A stretch of DNA of 64,000 nt from Saturnia japonica (GCA_033032175.1 CM065318.1:682001-746000); one strand, 5' to 3'. Positions 26,201 through 36,884 are shown, numbered from the stretch's first letter. Made by a program: numbers and translations. Notes: a model not told the origin generated them from the letters alone.

Positions 26201-29200
26201 AAATATGCCGTAAAATAATAAAGTCAAATATGCGAACGCACACGCGCAAGCGACTCGAGAGCGGCGATGTAGAGGGGGCGTGACAGCCATGAGTGTGTAA
26301 TGGAACAAAAATGGAATACACTATTGTGCGTGTTATTTTGTTGATTTCTTTGTTATACCGAGTTCCATCCAGTTTAAGTACACATAATCACAATCCAACA
26401 AGTCAACTAACCGTTAAATCTCACATTAAAACCTTGGATTTTACAAGACTAAGCGACATTTGTTTTGATAACGATTTACGCAGGCCGATAACACATACGA
26501 AAATGGTCTCGTATCCCTATCTCATTCTAAAACAGGCGTATACTATCAACTATGTTCTTTCTGTGTCGAGTTGCCGATCTATATATTATATTTTGAGCAT
26601 ATATTTCAGCGTGACGGTGACGGCTGTGACGGATTCTGTCACCGACGGTCGCCGTTGCTTGTAAACTGTACCACACTTACCGTCAGGTACTGTAGTCATA
26701 TTACCAAAATAGTATTATTAAAAAAAACATTCGTTTTCACTTGACTAGCAAAATCCTAGCTTTGCCCATGCACTTGTTTGATGTAACAAAATAAAAATAA
26801 CTCCAAAAATGTTATCCCGCGTGCCAACAATATGATCAAACAATTTTATTCCGCGTCCCAACATGATCAAATAATTTTATTCCGCGTCCCAACATGATCA
26901 AATAATTTTATCCTGCGTCCCTTGATGATCAAATTACCTAAAAATTTATTTACACAACGATAATTTTTTTTCATGCAGGCTATCTATATAAATCCTGAGG
27001 ACATTTTTTTGTGCTAACCCCCCAGGGCGTAATGGCTTAATCTCGCCTGTTATCTCTTGATCTACTGTCCTGAACTCCTGTCTATCGGAACATGTGGTCG
27101 ATGACTCACCGTTATTAACACATCAGGGTGTACCGTAGGTATTTCGGCCGCCATTAAATGTCTGTCTTCTTGTCTTGAGAAATCGCCCGTGTACAATACC
27201 TAAAAGAAGAATGTATAAATATATTTGCGTATAGTATACGCAAAGAGATTAAAGTGCACAATAAAAGAAACTTTATTCAATTAAATGCTTAAATAAATTA
27301 TATCAATTAAATACCTAAATATATTCTATAATCCATATACACAGTTGTCTGTTATTCTTTTTAGGTTATCTTGTGACAAGTGACTCTAAAATGATTACTA
27401 AATGTAAAATAATGGATTTAAAATTATATAGATGCTGAAGATATCTCATAAGTTTTAACTGAAATTCTAGTTAAACTCAACTTTGTACAAAACACTAAGA
27501 CTTTTAACCTTCGTTTTATTTAATGACGATCAACGATGACGTCACGCGCGGTCACACGAACCAAAAAAAGTGCAATAAAGGAGTAATAATGAATGAATAT
27601 TAATTTGAGGGTATTCATTTCAACATAAAGTGTTTAAAACAATTTTTCCAAAGTTATCTACTCCCTGATTATAACTGTGTAGATAAGGATAATGTTCACC
27701 TTAACGCCAGCTATCTCGATCATAAACATGGCAGCGCCCAGTACATGCCCAGCATTGTAAGCCCAGAACTTGACTCCACGGACATCTTTCTCCTCATGAA
27801 AATTTATAGTTTCTATGCGATCCATAGAGTTCTCCAAATCTGACTCTGTGTATAACATCTGCTCTGTTGATATATTGCTGCGAATTGAATTATATTGAAA
27901 TGATAATATTACTAGCGACCCGCCCCAGCATCACACGTATACAATTTACAAAGGTGGTGTATTTTATTTTAAAAAAAGCATGATTTAGACTTTATCGCTT
28001 TTTAGGAGACTGCTATGCTCCAGATGCTGGGTTCGATTCCCATGTCGAGCAAAGTGTTATTGGGGTTTTCTATGAAATTCTCAGTAGCAGATTCGTATTT
28101 GCCTTTGTATCCGATTAATGGCAACAGGCTCGCCCCCTATTTACATGGGAGCTAAAATATACCCGACGAACTGTGGGTGTACACCTCTGCCTAACACTTC
28201 GGGGATACAGGCGTGATGCTATGTTATGTAACTTCATAGTAGGGTTGGCGAATCGTTTCGAAAAAGAGTGATAATAGGGTACTTATAGCAAAACACCAAT
28301 TTTTTTTTTGTCTGTCTGCTTGTTCCGGCAACGGTTGGAACGATTTTGACGGGACTTTCATTGACAGATAGCCAATGTTATAAGCAGTAACTTAAGCTGC
28401 TTTTATTTTGGAAAATAATTACGATTCTGCTCAAATTCAATTCGGCAAAATGACTATTTTTGGGCGCATAAATAGCTTACGCTGAGTAAACCATAATAGA
28501 TATATCAAATTAATGTATTATGTACGTAATTTTAAATCTAAAAAGACCTACAAAAATTAATGGATAGCATATAATTATGTCTATCTTTTGAGGATTACCC
28601 ACAATAAGCATTGTTGTCTTTAAAATAACCGGAAACGGGCGTAGCACAATTCACGCGTGTGCTCGATCCATGGCATTAGGTAGTATATATAATTTAATAA
28701 AACAAAATATTTTAAAATAATTTTTATGTAAATTAATTTCAATTATACTTCCTGCTCTAAAAGAAATCTTATATCCGCACATGAATTAAGTGTCTAGCCA
28801 GATAACACTTGAATTATAATGTACATAAAGAGAGCTTATAATCACAACTAAAAGAAAACAGAACTCACCTAACTTTAATGTAGTCAGATACAAGCCACCT
28901 GTAGATAGCTTTAGTCGCGTGAGTCATAAACACTCGGCCTTTAAAAGATGTCTTTGTTAAGAACCAAGGTAGAGCTCCGCTGTGGTCTAGATGGAAACTG
29001 AAAAACAGTTATCTGTTAATGATATCATGAAATAAATAATAGCTGTAGCTAAAGATTTACTTAGTTACTGAAGTACCTTTTAAATTACTGCTCATTATTG
29101 TTATATTCTGTAATTTTTGTTACCTATGCTTTCTCAAATGAATATTCACTTTTTGTGATGAGGTCAAGTTGTACTCAAAACTTTTACATGAACTTGAACT

Positions 29201-31849
29201 AAAACTTGAAAATTAAATGTGCAGTTCACACGCAATAGAAGTAAAACCTTCAGGAAACAGAAAAATACCTACACCTAAATCAGCAGGACTTGAACTATCA
29301 ACCACTCATTTTGTACATACAGCAGTCTGGCTATCACACTGCTAAGCCAATTCGATGACGATCATAGTCGTGAAAATGAAGACTTGCGTTAAACATGTAC
29401 AATGTATTCTATCTCATTCTCTTGCAGGCTAAATCCTATAGATGTATGTGTTTGTCTCTTTTTACTGTTGCTTTTTCATTTCATCAAGTTTCTAAAGAAT
29501 TAAAGAAGTTTTCACTTCAAAACACAAATTGTAAAGAAGAGACCAGGTAACCTTTTATTATTTTAAACAAAGTATTTACTTTAATCACACACAAATACAC
29601 TTTGTCACTTGGAATCTTATGGCAGCTGGTAAAATCTTAAGTGAAAACATGCAAATATTAAAACAAACTAACTGTGAAATCAAGAGTAAATCCACTTCAT
29701 CCGCTTCTATCAGGTCAACGAAAGGTAGAGCATCCATACCAGATAAACCAGGGTGGATGCCACAGTCCAACTAAAATTATGACATTATATATTAGAGAAT
29801 TAAATATATTACAATTATATAATCAAATTTACAATGCAAGGCAGGTAATAATCCTCTATGGGAAATAGTGGGTTAGCAGCTCAATTATCCATCCATCCAC
29901 TGAGCCATCCACTATGGAACATAAGCCTCCCGCAATAATCACAACAACTGTTGCTACGCTGCTTGCATCCAGTAGATTCCCGCAACCTTTATCAGATTGT
30001 TGGTCCACCTTGTGGAAGCCTTGCCCGTGCTGTTTCTTCCAATAATTTGGTCATTAATGCCTGTCTCACTTTAGGTTTTTAGATCAGCACAAAGTGTTTT
30101 GCTAGCACATTTATTATGCACACTGCTAAAAAGTGGATTTTTTCAGATTTTTGTATTTCCCGATAATTATAACCTAGGCATTTTCAAGTATAGAGTGAAT
30201 AGGTATTGTTGCGGACAGCGAGCGGGGCGAGCGAATAACGATAGTCTAATAGTATGGAATGAACAAATAAAGGTTTATAAATACGTGTTAGGAATAGATA
30301 TAATAATATGAACTGAATATGTGTGAATATGTGTATTTTAAAACGATTAGAATAAGAATATAGCTAGTTGTAAGTTTAAATGTATAAATTTCACCAGTTG
30401 TAAGGATGAACCATGCCAGACTCGGAACATCTGGCATGGTGACTCATGGTACTGCCGAGAGCGCGCACACAGGGCGTGCGCGCTCATTGGCTGAGCGACG
30501 CCCCGCACGGAATCCATCGCACGACCGGTTGCGAGGCAAAGGGCGAGGTTAAATATAGAGGAGAGGGTGGCAGTACTGCGATCAGTTCGAGAAACACTAC
30601 AACAACAGCAAGCAGCGAATCACCAAGCAAACTACAGTCAAGAACGATATTAAGAATCAACATTGTTACCACACACTAATGTAACTTTGTAAAACAAAAC
30701 AAGAATAAAACAAGCGCTATTAATTTAGCACACATTAAATATTGTGAATGTCTTTTATTCACAGTAGGTATGTTTTAGGCAAGCATGCTCCAACATAGAC
30801 CTCATCATCACTTATGATCAGGCAAGTGTTTTGGTCAATTTTCAGTGTATGTTAAGCCACCTTGTGAATTCACTGTGAGATTTATTGGTCTTTTCAGGTG
30901 TTGCTACTGTTCTTAGACAGTACAAAGCATTAAATAATGGCCGGTCATATTATGCTGAATTAATTTAAAAAAAATAGACACAGAACAATTTTAACTTGTA
31001 GTTTCATATAATAATTCTACATACCATGATTATTTTCCCCTTAAATTCTAGCATGATGCAAGATCTGCCAACTTCTTGACCAGCTCCCCTAAAATGTCAT
31101 AAAATTAGGTTACAAAAAATGTTTTTACATGTTTATATAAATTCAGATTTAACCTGAGAAATGATTCATCAAGTGAACTGAAAGTTAGTGAGTTAGTAAC
31201 TGTGAGTGAAAGTTAGGACAATGCAGAAAGTGAGACCTTGAATAATCATTATGAATACGCTTTATAAAAAGAGGTTACAACACTTTTTATTTACATCAGC
31301 ATGAGGGTTAATTTTTTTCATTTCCAATAACTCAGAAATTCATATTATGGAGGTCCCTCTTGTGTGAGCTCACGGGAGCTCACAGAGACACAGGTCTCTT
31401 CCGTAAGTTTTAATAATGATAAGATAGCCAAATAAAATATTAAAAACAACATTCCAACTAAAGTTGAATTGGATAAGAAATAGGCAAAATAACATGAGTA
31501 TAACATTTTAATATTACAAAAACTATTACACTGGTGATAATCAATTAATTAAAATTTTATATAGGTACTTAACGTATTTAATTTTGAGCGTAAATAAGTA
31601 AAAACTAAAAAATAAAAAACATCTATGTATAAGTATAGAAAATATTTATATTACAATTAATTTACTATAAGATTTCAGAAATTGTACAATACATATTAGT
31701 GATATATTTGTCATTGGTACTTATAGCAAATAATTATTTAATGTCATTTGTTAATGAAAATATGTAAACACTCACAATGGCCTTATAGTAAGCTGGTCAC
31801 TTTCCTCTATAGGAGCAGGGTCTGTGCCTTTTCTTGGGTTTGTTGTCAT
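8285..31849 (-). CDS. CPSF3: Cleavage and polyadenylation specificity factor 73 kDa (CPSF73), endonuclease
   Basis: CPSF73 is the zinc-dependent nuclease that cuts pre-mRNA before polyadenylation, and histone pre-mRNA. Sixteen exons join in phase: 31849-31776, 31088-31025, 29770-29673, 28997-28869, 27877-27700, 27199-27110, 25897-25747, 25551-25376, 16630-16501, 15744-15569, 14422-14282, 13140-13032, 11293-11109, 9716-9591, 8800-8639, 8389-8285 (stop). The product is 697 aa; the human protein is 684. Metallo-beta-lactamase ligands are present: HFHLDH (79-84), the histidine of AGHVLGA, D187 in LYTGDFS, H404 in SAHTDY and H426 in VHGEQNEM, so it should be active. The beta-CASP block ([15 protein letters not shown]) and C-terminal domain are intact. 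All introns are GT-AG except the one after 16501, which starts GCAAGT. DHCR24 is nested antisense in intron 8. Confidence 0.97.
8905..9120 (+). repeat. AAG-tailed dispersed repeat, copy 1 (CPSF3 intron)
   Basis: It contains AACAAGGGAGCCACCATCT, ATTCACTCGATAATG and CAAAGTTAGGAAGAAT, which are shared with copies at about 36235-36567, 36885-37125 and 45770-45990. The longest copy ends in a GAA/AAG run, which suggests a retroposon. No coding sequence is present. Confidence 0.65.
10625..10785 (+). repeat. Dispersed repeat with AACACAAC-type core, copy 2
   Basis: This diverged relative of the 3296-3497 repeat is recognised by CACAGGAATACAAGACA, ATTATTTGTCTGCGATCTTC and GTATTCCACCAGACGG in the same order. 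It lies in a CPSF3 intron. Confidence 0.5.
10939..11058. mobile_element. Small foldback (hairpin) MITE
   Basis: The core is a perfect 20-bp inverted repeat, 10973-10992 against 11005-11024, with a 12-bp loop. Outer arms CTGCCTGTTCACTGA (10941-10955) and TCAGTGGGCAGGCAG (11042-11056) also pair, with one mismatch. The unit is therefore a near-complete palindrome of about 120 bp inside a CPSF3 intron, only 50 bp from exon 13. This is typical of a foldback MITE; target duplication was not identified. Confidence 0.65.
12217..12710. mobile_element. hAT-like MITE with internal ATTCATAATCG repeats
   Basis: The left end GCGGTGGGCGATTATGA (about 12220) is inverted at about 12538-12558 as TCATAATCGCCCACCTCTG, and again more weakly at 12690-12708. 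The interior is built from reiterated TCGATTATG/CATAATCGA blocks. Ends of the form CAGAGGTGGGCG suggest a hAT-like non-autonomous element. No target duplication is clear and there is no coding sequence. Confidence 0.45.
14935..15135 (+). repeat. Lepidopteran-type dispersed repeat (GTACATCACGCAAAAACT)
   Basis: TATGCCGTTGTGTGTACATC, CGCAAAAACTACTGG and, at the end, GTCCACGCGAGCGGAGCCGC followed by AACTAGTTATATAA resemble blocks at about 16858-17040 and, for the terminal part, at about 33600-33655 and 57720-57770. The class is uncertain, perhaps Helitron-like. It lies in a CPSF3 intron. Confidence 0.5.
15262..15538 (-). repeat. tRNA-derived SINE, copy 1
   Basis: Read on the - strand it begins with an A-box-like TGGACTAGTGGCCGTAAGCG, then a degenerate B-box region, then a GTCGAGCAAAGTGTTATTGG block, and ends CCTTTCGGGGATACAGGCGT. 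Further copies lie at 15838-16073 (-), 28003-28215 (+) and 35655-36025 (+). Pol III box structure plus dispersed copies define a tRNA-derived SINE. Confidence 0.75.
15838..16073 (-). repeat. tRNA-derived SINE, copy 2
   Basis: The - strand shows the A-box-like CTAGTGGTCGTAAGCGCGAC and a good B box in GGTCCTGGGTTCGAATCCCA, followed by the family tail. It sits about 300 bp from copy 1 in the same orientation, in the CPSF3 intron upstream (on the - strand) of exon 10. Confidence 0.8.
16858..17040 (+). repeat. Copy of the GTATCACACAAAAACTGCTGG repeat
   Basis: It has the same opening block as 14935-15135, here as TTGCCGTTGTGCGCGTATCA then CAAAAACTGCTGG, and a closing AGCGAATCCGCGG. It is more diverged than the other copy and lies in CPSF3 intron 8. 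Confidence 0.45.
20190..20565 (+). repeat. Dispersed repeat family with CTTACGCTGAGTAAACCATA, copy 1
   Basis: Shared blocks are AATTGAAGTGTCTGTTTCTA, TCTGTTTGTTCCGGGTAATC, GGACTTTCACTGGCAGATA and CTTACGCTGAGTAAACC. Copies are at about 28265-28680, 33125-33655 and 57288-57770, all on the + strand. Complete copies end with TAGTCCACGTGAGCGAAGCC. No coding sequence is seen; the class is undetermined. Confidence 0.6.
20790..21480 (+). pseudogene. Non-LTR retrotransposon ORF2 C-terminal relic
   Basis: With frame changes, translation gives a post-RT segment: RVSRINYLG, then [20 protein letters not shown], then a degraded tract with [10 protein letters not shown] and later RRVADI. The order (LG..FD..L.F..HI, then HIQ..FLR) is that of the region downstream of the reverse transcriptase in Jockey/CR1-like LINEs. 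Multiple stops and indels make it dead. It lies just upstream of DHCR24 in CPSF3 intron 8. Confidence 0.6.
21705..24784 (+). CDS. DHCR24: Delta(24)-sterol reductase (DHCR24), nested in CPSF3 intron 8
   Basis: This FAD-dependent ER enzyme reduces the C24 double bond of desmosterol. In plant-feeding insects the reaction finishes dealkylation of phytosterols to cholesterol, the ecdysteroid precursor (established for the family, inferred here). Three exons join in phase: 21705-21887, 22310-22577, 23640-24784 (stop TAA), giving 531 aa against about 516 in the human enzyme. Residues about 16-34 ([18 protein letters not shown]) form an N-terminal membrane anchor. [13 protein letters not shown] and [17 protein letters not shown] mark the PCMH-type FAD-binding domain, followed by [17 protein letters not shown] and a conserved C-terminal region. 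Intron 1 has to start with GC (AGG|GCGAGT) to keep IQARVREW in frame; intron 2 is GT-AG. It is transcribed opposite to CPSF3. Confidence 0.95.
24873..24878 (+). terminator. Poly(A) signal for DHCR24
   Basis: AATAAA lies about 90 bp beyond the DHCR24 stop codon, followed by a GTGTGT/T-rich stretch as expected of a cleavage region. CPSF3 exon 8 begins about 500 bp farther right on the other strand. Confidence 0.65.
26806..26940. repeat. Tandem repeat, 31-bp unit, about four copies
   Basis: Units share ATGATCAAATAATTTTAT followed by TCCGCGTCCC. The two central units are identical; the flanking ones differ by small indels. The array lies in a CPSF3 intron. Confidence 0.8.
28003..28215 (+). repeat. 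tRNA-derived SINE, copy 3 (5'-truncated)
   Basis: It begins inside the tRNA-like head (GACTGCTATGCTCCAGATGC), keeps a B box (GGGTTCGATTCCC) and continues through the family body to TCGGGGATACAGGCGTGATG. It lies in the CPSF3 intron between exons 4 and 5. Confidence 0.75.
28265..28680 (+). repeat. Dispersed repeat family with CTTACGCTGAGTAAACCATA, copy 2
   Basis: It shows TCTGCTTGTTCCGGCAACGG, GGGACTTTCATTGACAGATA, CTTACGCTGAGTAAACCATA and AAATAACCGGAAACGGG in the same order as the other copies. It directly follows the SINE copy at 28003-28215. Confidence 0.6.
30207..30764 (+). mobile_element. Probable solo LTR in a CPSF3 intron
   Basis: The block starts TGTTGCGGAC and ends TTATTCACAG, flanked on both sides by the direct repeat TAGGTAT. 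Inside are a TATA-like AAATATAGAGG (about 30551), an arthropod initiator ATCAGTT about 30 bp later (about 30581) and a poly(A) hexamer in GAATAAAACA (about 30703). This is the U3-R-U5 order of an LTR. No internal retroelement coding sequence flanks it, so a solo LTR left by recombination is the simplest reading. It is antisense to CPSF3. Confidence 0.6.
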
Positions 31850-32624
31850 TGTTATAATTTTATTATAACATTTACAGTAAAATAGTTGGTTACTGTTAGT
31901 AATCACTAGCTAAAATGATAATATTTATGACAAAACTTTGGCGAGAGCAACCGGTTCGTCGTACCGTATGTAAACGAAACAAAATAGATAGGTTATAATA
32001 ATGTTGCCAGCGACAGCTGAAAGTGCTGCCAAAAATCAACTCGAATTTTAGAAAAGTACGTAGAATTACTACAAGATGCATATTAATGGAAAGTTTTTAG
32101 TACGAGGGTAAATTATTTGACTTATTATCTTTGTTCGCTGATAGAAGGTACCAAGTTACCTTCAGGTATCGATAATTTTTATTAGTAACTGTAACGCGTG
32201 GTAAGCTCGACCATACTGTTTTTGACGTGACAACGTCTTATATTTCGATGGAGCCGGCTGCACTAGAGGTGTAACTAATATATTCGTATTAGTTACAAGG
32301 ATTATAATACGCGCCACGGACTAATATATTATGATCCACAAATTCAGAATAATAGGTTACCAAATATTAGTCTATTAATAGGCACACGATTCATGATCCG
32401 CGCGGCGAGTCACCGCAAGTACCTCTCTCTTTGTCCGTTATTGGAGGGCGCATCTTGCGAGTAAGCGAGATAACTACATGATTTGAAACTTCGTATAGAA
32501 ACGACCGCTGGCTGCAAGCTTATCGTATGCGCAGCTAGGTATGTATAGTAAAGACATCATTATACACGTCAGGCTTCGTATCAAAACTGCAGCGTTGGTA
32601 ACACAGTAAGCAAGCAATGAGAAC

Positions 32625-32868
32625 AGAATCACTATATTAGTCACCGTTTTAACGATTATCAGCGTATTAGCTAATACGGATATTAGTTAGGTTCACAGAT
32701 TAGTTTGTAATATTTGTATTAGGAGTCTATTGGTATTTCGTATTATAGAATCACTATATTAGTCACCGTTTTTAACGAATATGAGCGTAATAACTAATAC
32801 GGATATTAGTTAGGATCACAGATTAGTTTGTATTATTTGTATTAGGAATCTATTGGTATTTCGTATTA
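32625..32868. repeat. Tandem duplication, 122-bp period
   Basis: Two units start AGAATCACTATATTAGTCAC at 32625 and 32747 and both end CTATTGGTATTTCGTATTAT. They differ at only a few bases. The duplication is internal to the hAT-like element. Confidence 0.85.
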
Positions 32869-33124
32869 TATTAGCGATTTCTTCAGTTCCTTGTAACTAG
32901 CTGCGATTACATACATGTTATCGTATCTATAAATTTTGGAGAATTTGAAATGTAAATATTTATTATTTTATGTTTAGAATCAACTAATAAATCAATCGAT
33001 TGACGTTTTTAATGGACATATATAAAAATCTCATACATCTCTTGTAGTACATGACATAGTGATATTTTTTAACATAATATATTTTAATATACATAACAAA
33101 GATTTTGACGGTAACGACAGTCCG

Positions 33125-33655
33125 TAATCTATAATTAATAGAATTGACGTGTCTGTTTGTAATGTCAAAATAACAGTTTTTTTTACTAAATGCATATGAA
33201 AGTATATACGATACCTATAATAAAAAACCCATTTTTAAAATTTTTGTCTGTCTGTTTGTTCTGGGTAATCTCCGAAACGGTTGGACCGATTTCGACAGGA
33301 CTTTCACTGGTAGATAGCTGATTTTATAGGAAGTAACTTAGGCTACGTTTATTTTAGAAAAAGAATTAGGGTTCCGCATTAATAAAAAAAACAACTGGTC
33401 ATGGCGAATCAATTTGAGCGCTTAAAATGGCTTACGCTGAGTAAACTACAGAGATACAGCAAATTAACGTACTAAATAATTGTAGACATTAAAAAAATAC
33501 CTACAAAAAAGTCAGGGAGAGTAGGTATACGTCTATCTTCTAAGGAACATCTACAATAAGCATTATTGTCTTTAAAATAGCCGGGAGCGGGGGAGCAAGA
33601 TTCGCGTGGGCATTCTGTAGTCCACGTGAGCGAAGCCGCGGGCACAGCTAGTTTA
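33125..33655 (+). repeat. Dispersed repeat family with CTTACGCTGAGTAAAC, copy 3
   Basis: A near-complete copy runs from TAGAATTGACGTGTCTG through TCTGTTTGTTCTGGGTAATC and CTTACGCTGAGTAAACTA to TAGTCCACGTGAGCGAAGCC and CACAGCTAGTTTATTAAT. It lies inside the hAT-like element and is the innermost of three nested layers. Confidence 0.65.
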
Positions 33656-34967
33656 TTAATACGAAAGAAAATTTGACCACTTTTTCATTTATGTTATATA
33701 ATAAGCATACGAATAATATTAATAAATATTCACAACAATCTTTTATTTCATACACACATTCTATAAGTATAGAGAATACTGAGAATAGATTTGCTTAAAT
33801 ATCAGTATTAGATTCAAGTAGGTAGCGAATAGCGAATATTGAATCAGTGACTATTATTTGACTAATACCAAATAATAGGTACGGGAACCTAATACGAGTT
33901 AACTAATATATTCCATATTAGTAATACCAAAATATCAGCCTAATATAACACCTCTAGGCTGCACGCACGAAAAAATATGACTCACGCGGCGTTACCTCGC
34001 TCTGAGGCGTTCCATTTAAGGCTTGAAGCGCAAGCGAGAGCGCGGAACGAGCGATAAAGAGGCACAATCGGCCTCCGCGTTCGACGGAGTTCGACATCTG
34101 TCTTGCATTGCATTAAAATGATACCATTCCATCAGTATTTTCTTATGACGTTGTCACGTTCAACTAACGTCAGTAAACCGACTTTACAGACCACCGATTT
34201 TTTTTTTTGTGGGAACTGGAGCGGTGGAAAGGAACAGAGACTGTAGAGGTTATTTTAACAAAAAGAACATTTGTATTACTGAAAGAACTTACTTATTCCA
34301 TTATGAAGCACACAAGAATAATATATGATTCATATTTTGTTGAATTAAGAATAATCCATATTGACAACTATCTTTTTCTGCATATAAAAACATCAAAGAG
34401 TATCAATACCTACCACTAAGGTTGCGTTCCAGATACAAACCATATTCCATAACAGAAACACACACGGTGTTTTATCTTTCGATGAAGGTAACATTCAAAT
34501 ATACACCATGGACACATTGAAATTTATTAGTTTTTCTTGAATTATCACATTATCGGTCTGACCTACTTTGCCTCTTTTGATTCCATACGACTCGTATATA
34601 GTTAACTGAAATCGCGATAAAGCATTACATTTGATTGACTGTCAAGTTTTAAAAAAGCAGCGTCCGTAATTCCATCTTGGTAAAACATCTCAATTGTGGA
34701 GCTGTTACAAAAATAAAACCGCGTAATCTCATACTTCAAACGTCTATTGCTGCTGGCAGGCGGCAACAGATTAACTTTAGCTTATTGGTCGTTGTTTTTC
34801 CTCTTCTACGTTCCGCAGACCATTAGAAGGGTCGCACGTATGGAGATCGAGCTATACATAGATACCACTCATGAGTAAAGTATAAAAACTTATTATTCGA
34901 TAGCTACTGTGTAAATCACATAAACACATGTATAGCAAGCTCATGAATTGATTACAGTCAGGGCCTG

Positions 34968-35332
34968 AGGTGAAGAGCTGCAGCATCTCACCACGCCGAA
35001 GCCGTGCCGCGCCTCACGCACCCTTATTGTAGTGATGTGAGTGTATTGTGTACGTGTGCATGTATCTATGCTTAAGTTAGTTTAGCTCGAAATTTTATGA
35101 TAGGGGAGTAGTCAGATCGCAACATCTTTGGATTCGCAGCTACAGCCCAAGTCGAGGTCCGGCCAATTGACACCCTTACGCGCTTGTTGCCCACGCTTTC
35201 ACGGCTGAGTGCCTTAAATGTTCACCCCCAAACCCGGTAAAGCTGTAAAAGCCATCAGCAGCTCTGTTTTTAGATAATTTTTTTTCTGTTTGATAGCCCT
35301 TAGGCTAACAGTAAGGTCAGACCGAAAAAAAA
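34968..35332 (+). repeat. Poly(A)-tailed retroposon, copy 1
   Basis: The body carries GTCGAGGTCCGGCCAATTGA, ACGGCTGAGTGCC, GGTAAAGCTGTAAAAGCC and CCTTAGGCTAACAGT, and ends in a run of A (35323-35332). The same blocks occur on the - strand at about 50765-51000 and as three 3'-end units at 53982-54294. This is a SINE- or LINE-3'-end-like retroposon of undetermined family. Confidence 0.6.
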
Positions 35333-35654
35333 ATTTGTGCTGTTTTAGACAACTATACGCTTACATATAGCATTAATACTCAAGTTGCGACCAAGTTTTT
35401 TTTTTTAATTAAATGACTGATTCGAGTCCATAAAATTATGTTTACACATACATGTTTTTATTCATCGCAAAGAACGGGAAATGGTGAAAAATTAATCAGA
35501 TGATGATTTCAGAGATTTATTAATTTTTTCAGTATTTATTTCTTTGTGAAATAATTTTAAAAAATTTTTCAGAAAATATTATCTTGCTTTTACATAATAA
35601 TTATCAAGATGTCTTACTGACATTCATTATAATTAGGTCACGGCACTATTGAAT

Positions 35655-36025
35655 AACTGGATTAGCCTAGTGGTCGTAAGCGTGACTGCTATGCTCGAGA
35701 CTCGAGGTCCTGGATTCGGTTCCCAGGTCGAGCAAAGTGTTATTAGGTTTTTCTATGAAATTCTTAGTAGCAGTTCGGAGTTCGGCTTTGTCCGATTAAT
35801 AGCTATAAGCTCGCCCCCTTTTACATGGGACCTAAAGCATACCCGGCGAACTGTTGGTGTACAAGCAAAATTTAATAATAATTGTTTCGTAATTGGCACT
35901 ACTTGATTGCAAAACATAACAAATGTATATTTTGTGTTAAATGTGCTGTGAAGCAATATGTACCAAATAAATAAATAAAACACCACTGCCTAACCCTACG
36001 GGGAATACGGGCGTGATGGTATGAT
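35655..36025 (+). repeat. tRNA-derived SINE, copy 4, with an A-rich insertion
   Basis: The head GATTAGCCTAGTGGTCGTAA and a B-box-like GGATTCGGTTCCC are followed by the family body. Between about 35865 and 35980 the body is interrupted by about 115 bp ending AAATAAATAAATAAAA, probably a small retroposed insert. The family tail resumes at CTGCCTAACCCTACGGGG. Confidence 0.75.
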
Positions 36026-36234
36026 GTTGGAATAAATAATTCTTTATTGAGTAAATTATCAGTCTTTTATATTGTGGAAAAAACAATTGACAAATTATAT
36101 TTTTCTTATTTTTATATTTCAAATGTGACAACCGAACATGTTGCGATAGACAAACAATAGAAAACAGGAACGTTAGATAATACTCCTTAGAAGAGTCGTG
36201 TACTTTCCAACATATGATGATGACTATCAAACGG

Positions 36235-36567
36235 AGTTTTTGGCGGGATCATGAAGTGACATGTTGTGGTTGTTATTTTTAATTCATTTACTTAGGTTTT
36301 TGACCCTATATTATGTAATATTTGTGGCGTTTTGCGTGATATAGTTTGGTTTTTGTGCATAAGTGAAGTGGATTATAAATATAAGCTGAAAGCATTCATT
36401 CCGAGATCACACAAAAATTCCCTAGAAAGTTCTAACAAGGGAGCCACCATCTTGTTAGGATACTGAATCGTCATAACACTTGACAATATAATTCACTCGA
36501 TAATGGCAGTAATGGTCTTCATTAAAGAGGACCGGTTGCCAAGTTAGGAAGAAGAAGAAGAAGAAGA
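36235..36567 (+). repeat. AAG-tailed dispersed repeat, copy 2
   Basis: The most complete copy starts TTTTTGGCGGGATCATGAAG, contains GAAGTGGATTATAAATATAA, AACAAGGGAGCCACCATCTT and GAGGACCGGTTGCCAAGTTA, and ends in a run of GAA triplets (36548-36567). It lies upstream of KRI1. Confidence 0.7.
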
Positions 36568-36884
36568 CTATCAAACTCCTTAGCTCTGCATTCATCTAAC
36601 GCGTTTACCATACATATAAATATCCTAATAATAGTCTGTGATCCTAATTAAAACAAAAGTGTTGTTTTAGTTTAAATGACGTCTGTGGCGTGCGTTATTG
36701 GAAGTAGAGTGATACGGATCGTTTAAAAATAATATCATACAGCTCACAGATACATTTGTTATGTTGTAATGTCAGAGGGCTAGATATTTTTGAGTACGAA
36801 TGAGTGTCACTATCTAGTCTACTATCTAACAAGTAGCATCCGTGGACCCTGGTGGACACTTGATAATTGATAGAATTGACGGGA

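Larger units (their letters stand above)
32264..33956. mobile_element. Non-autonomous hAT-like element, 1.69 kb
   Basis: It begins TAGAGGTGTAACTAATA and ends TAATATAACACCTCTA, giving terminal inverted repeats of about 11 bp. It is flanked by an exact 8-bp duplication GGCTGCAC (32256-32263 and 33957-33964). An 8-bp target duplication with TAGAGGTG-type ends is characteristic of the hAT superfamily. The interior has no transposase, a 122-bp tandem duplication and a copy of another repeat family. Confidence 0.85.
32224..34160. mobile_element. TIR element copy 1, split by a hAT-like insertion
   Basis: Two pieces, 32224-32263 and 33965-34160, join to match the continuous copy at 52281-52670: CGATGGAGCCGGCTGCAC then GCACGAAAAA, CGGCGTTACCTCGCTCTGAG, GAGAGCGCGGAACGAGCG and CCATCAGTATTTTCTTATGA. 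Ends are inverted (GACGTGACAACGTCTTA and TATGACGTTGTCACGTT). Relative to the other copy it also lacks about 120 bp near 34110. There is no coding capacity. Confidence 0.75.

Noticed and set aside
26293..26664. A 123-codon open frame with a signal-peptide-like start in a CPSF3 intron
   Set aside because: There is no recognisable domain, the composition matches surrounding AT-rich DNA, and there is no supporting splice or poly(A) context.
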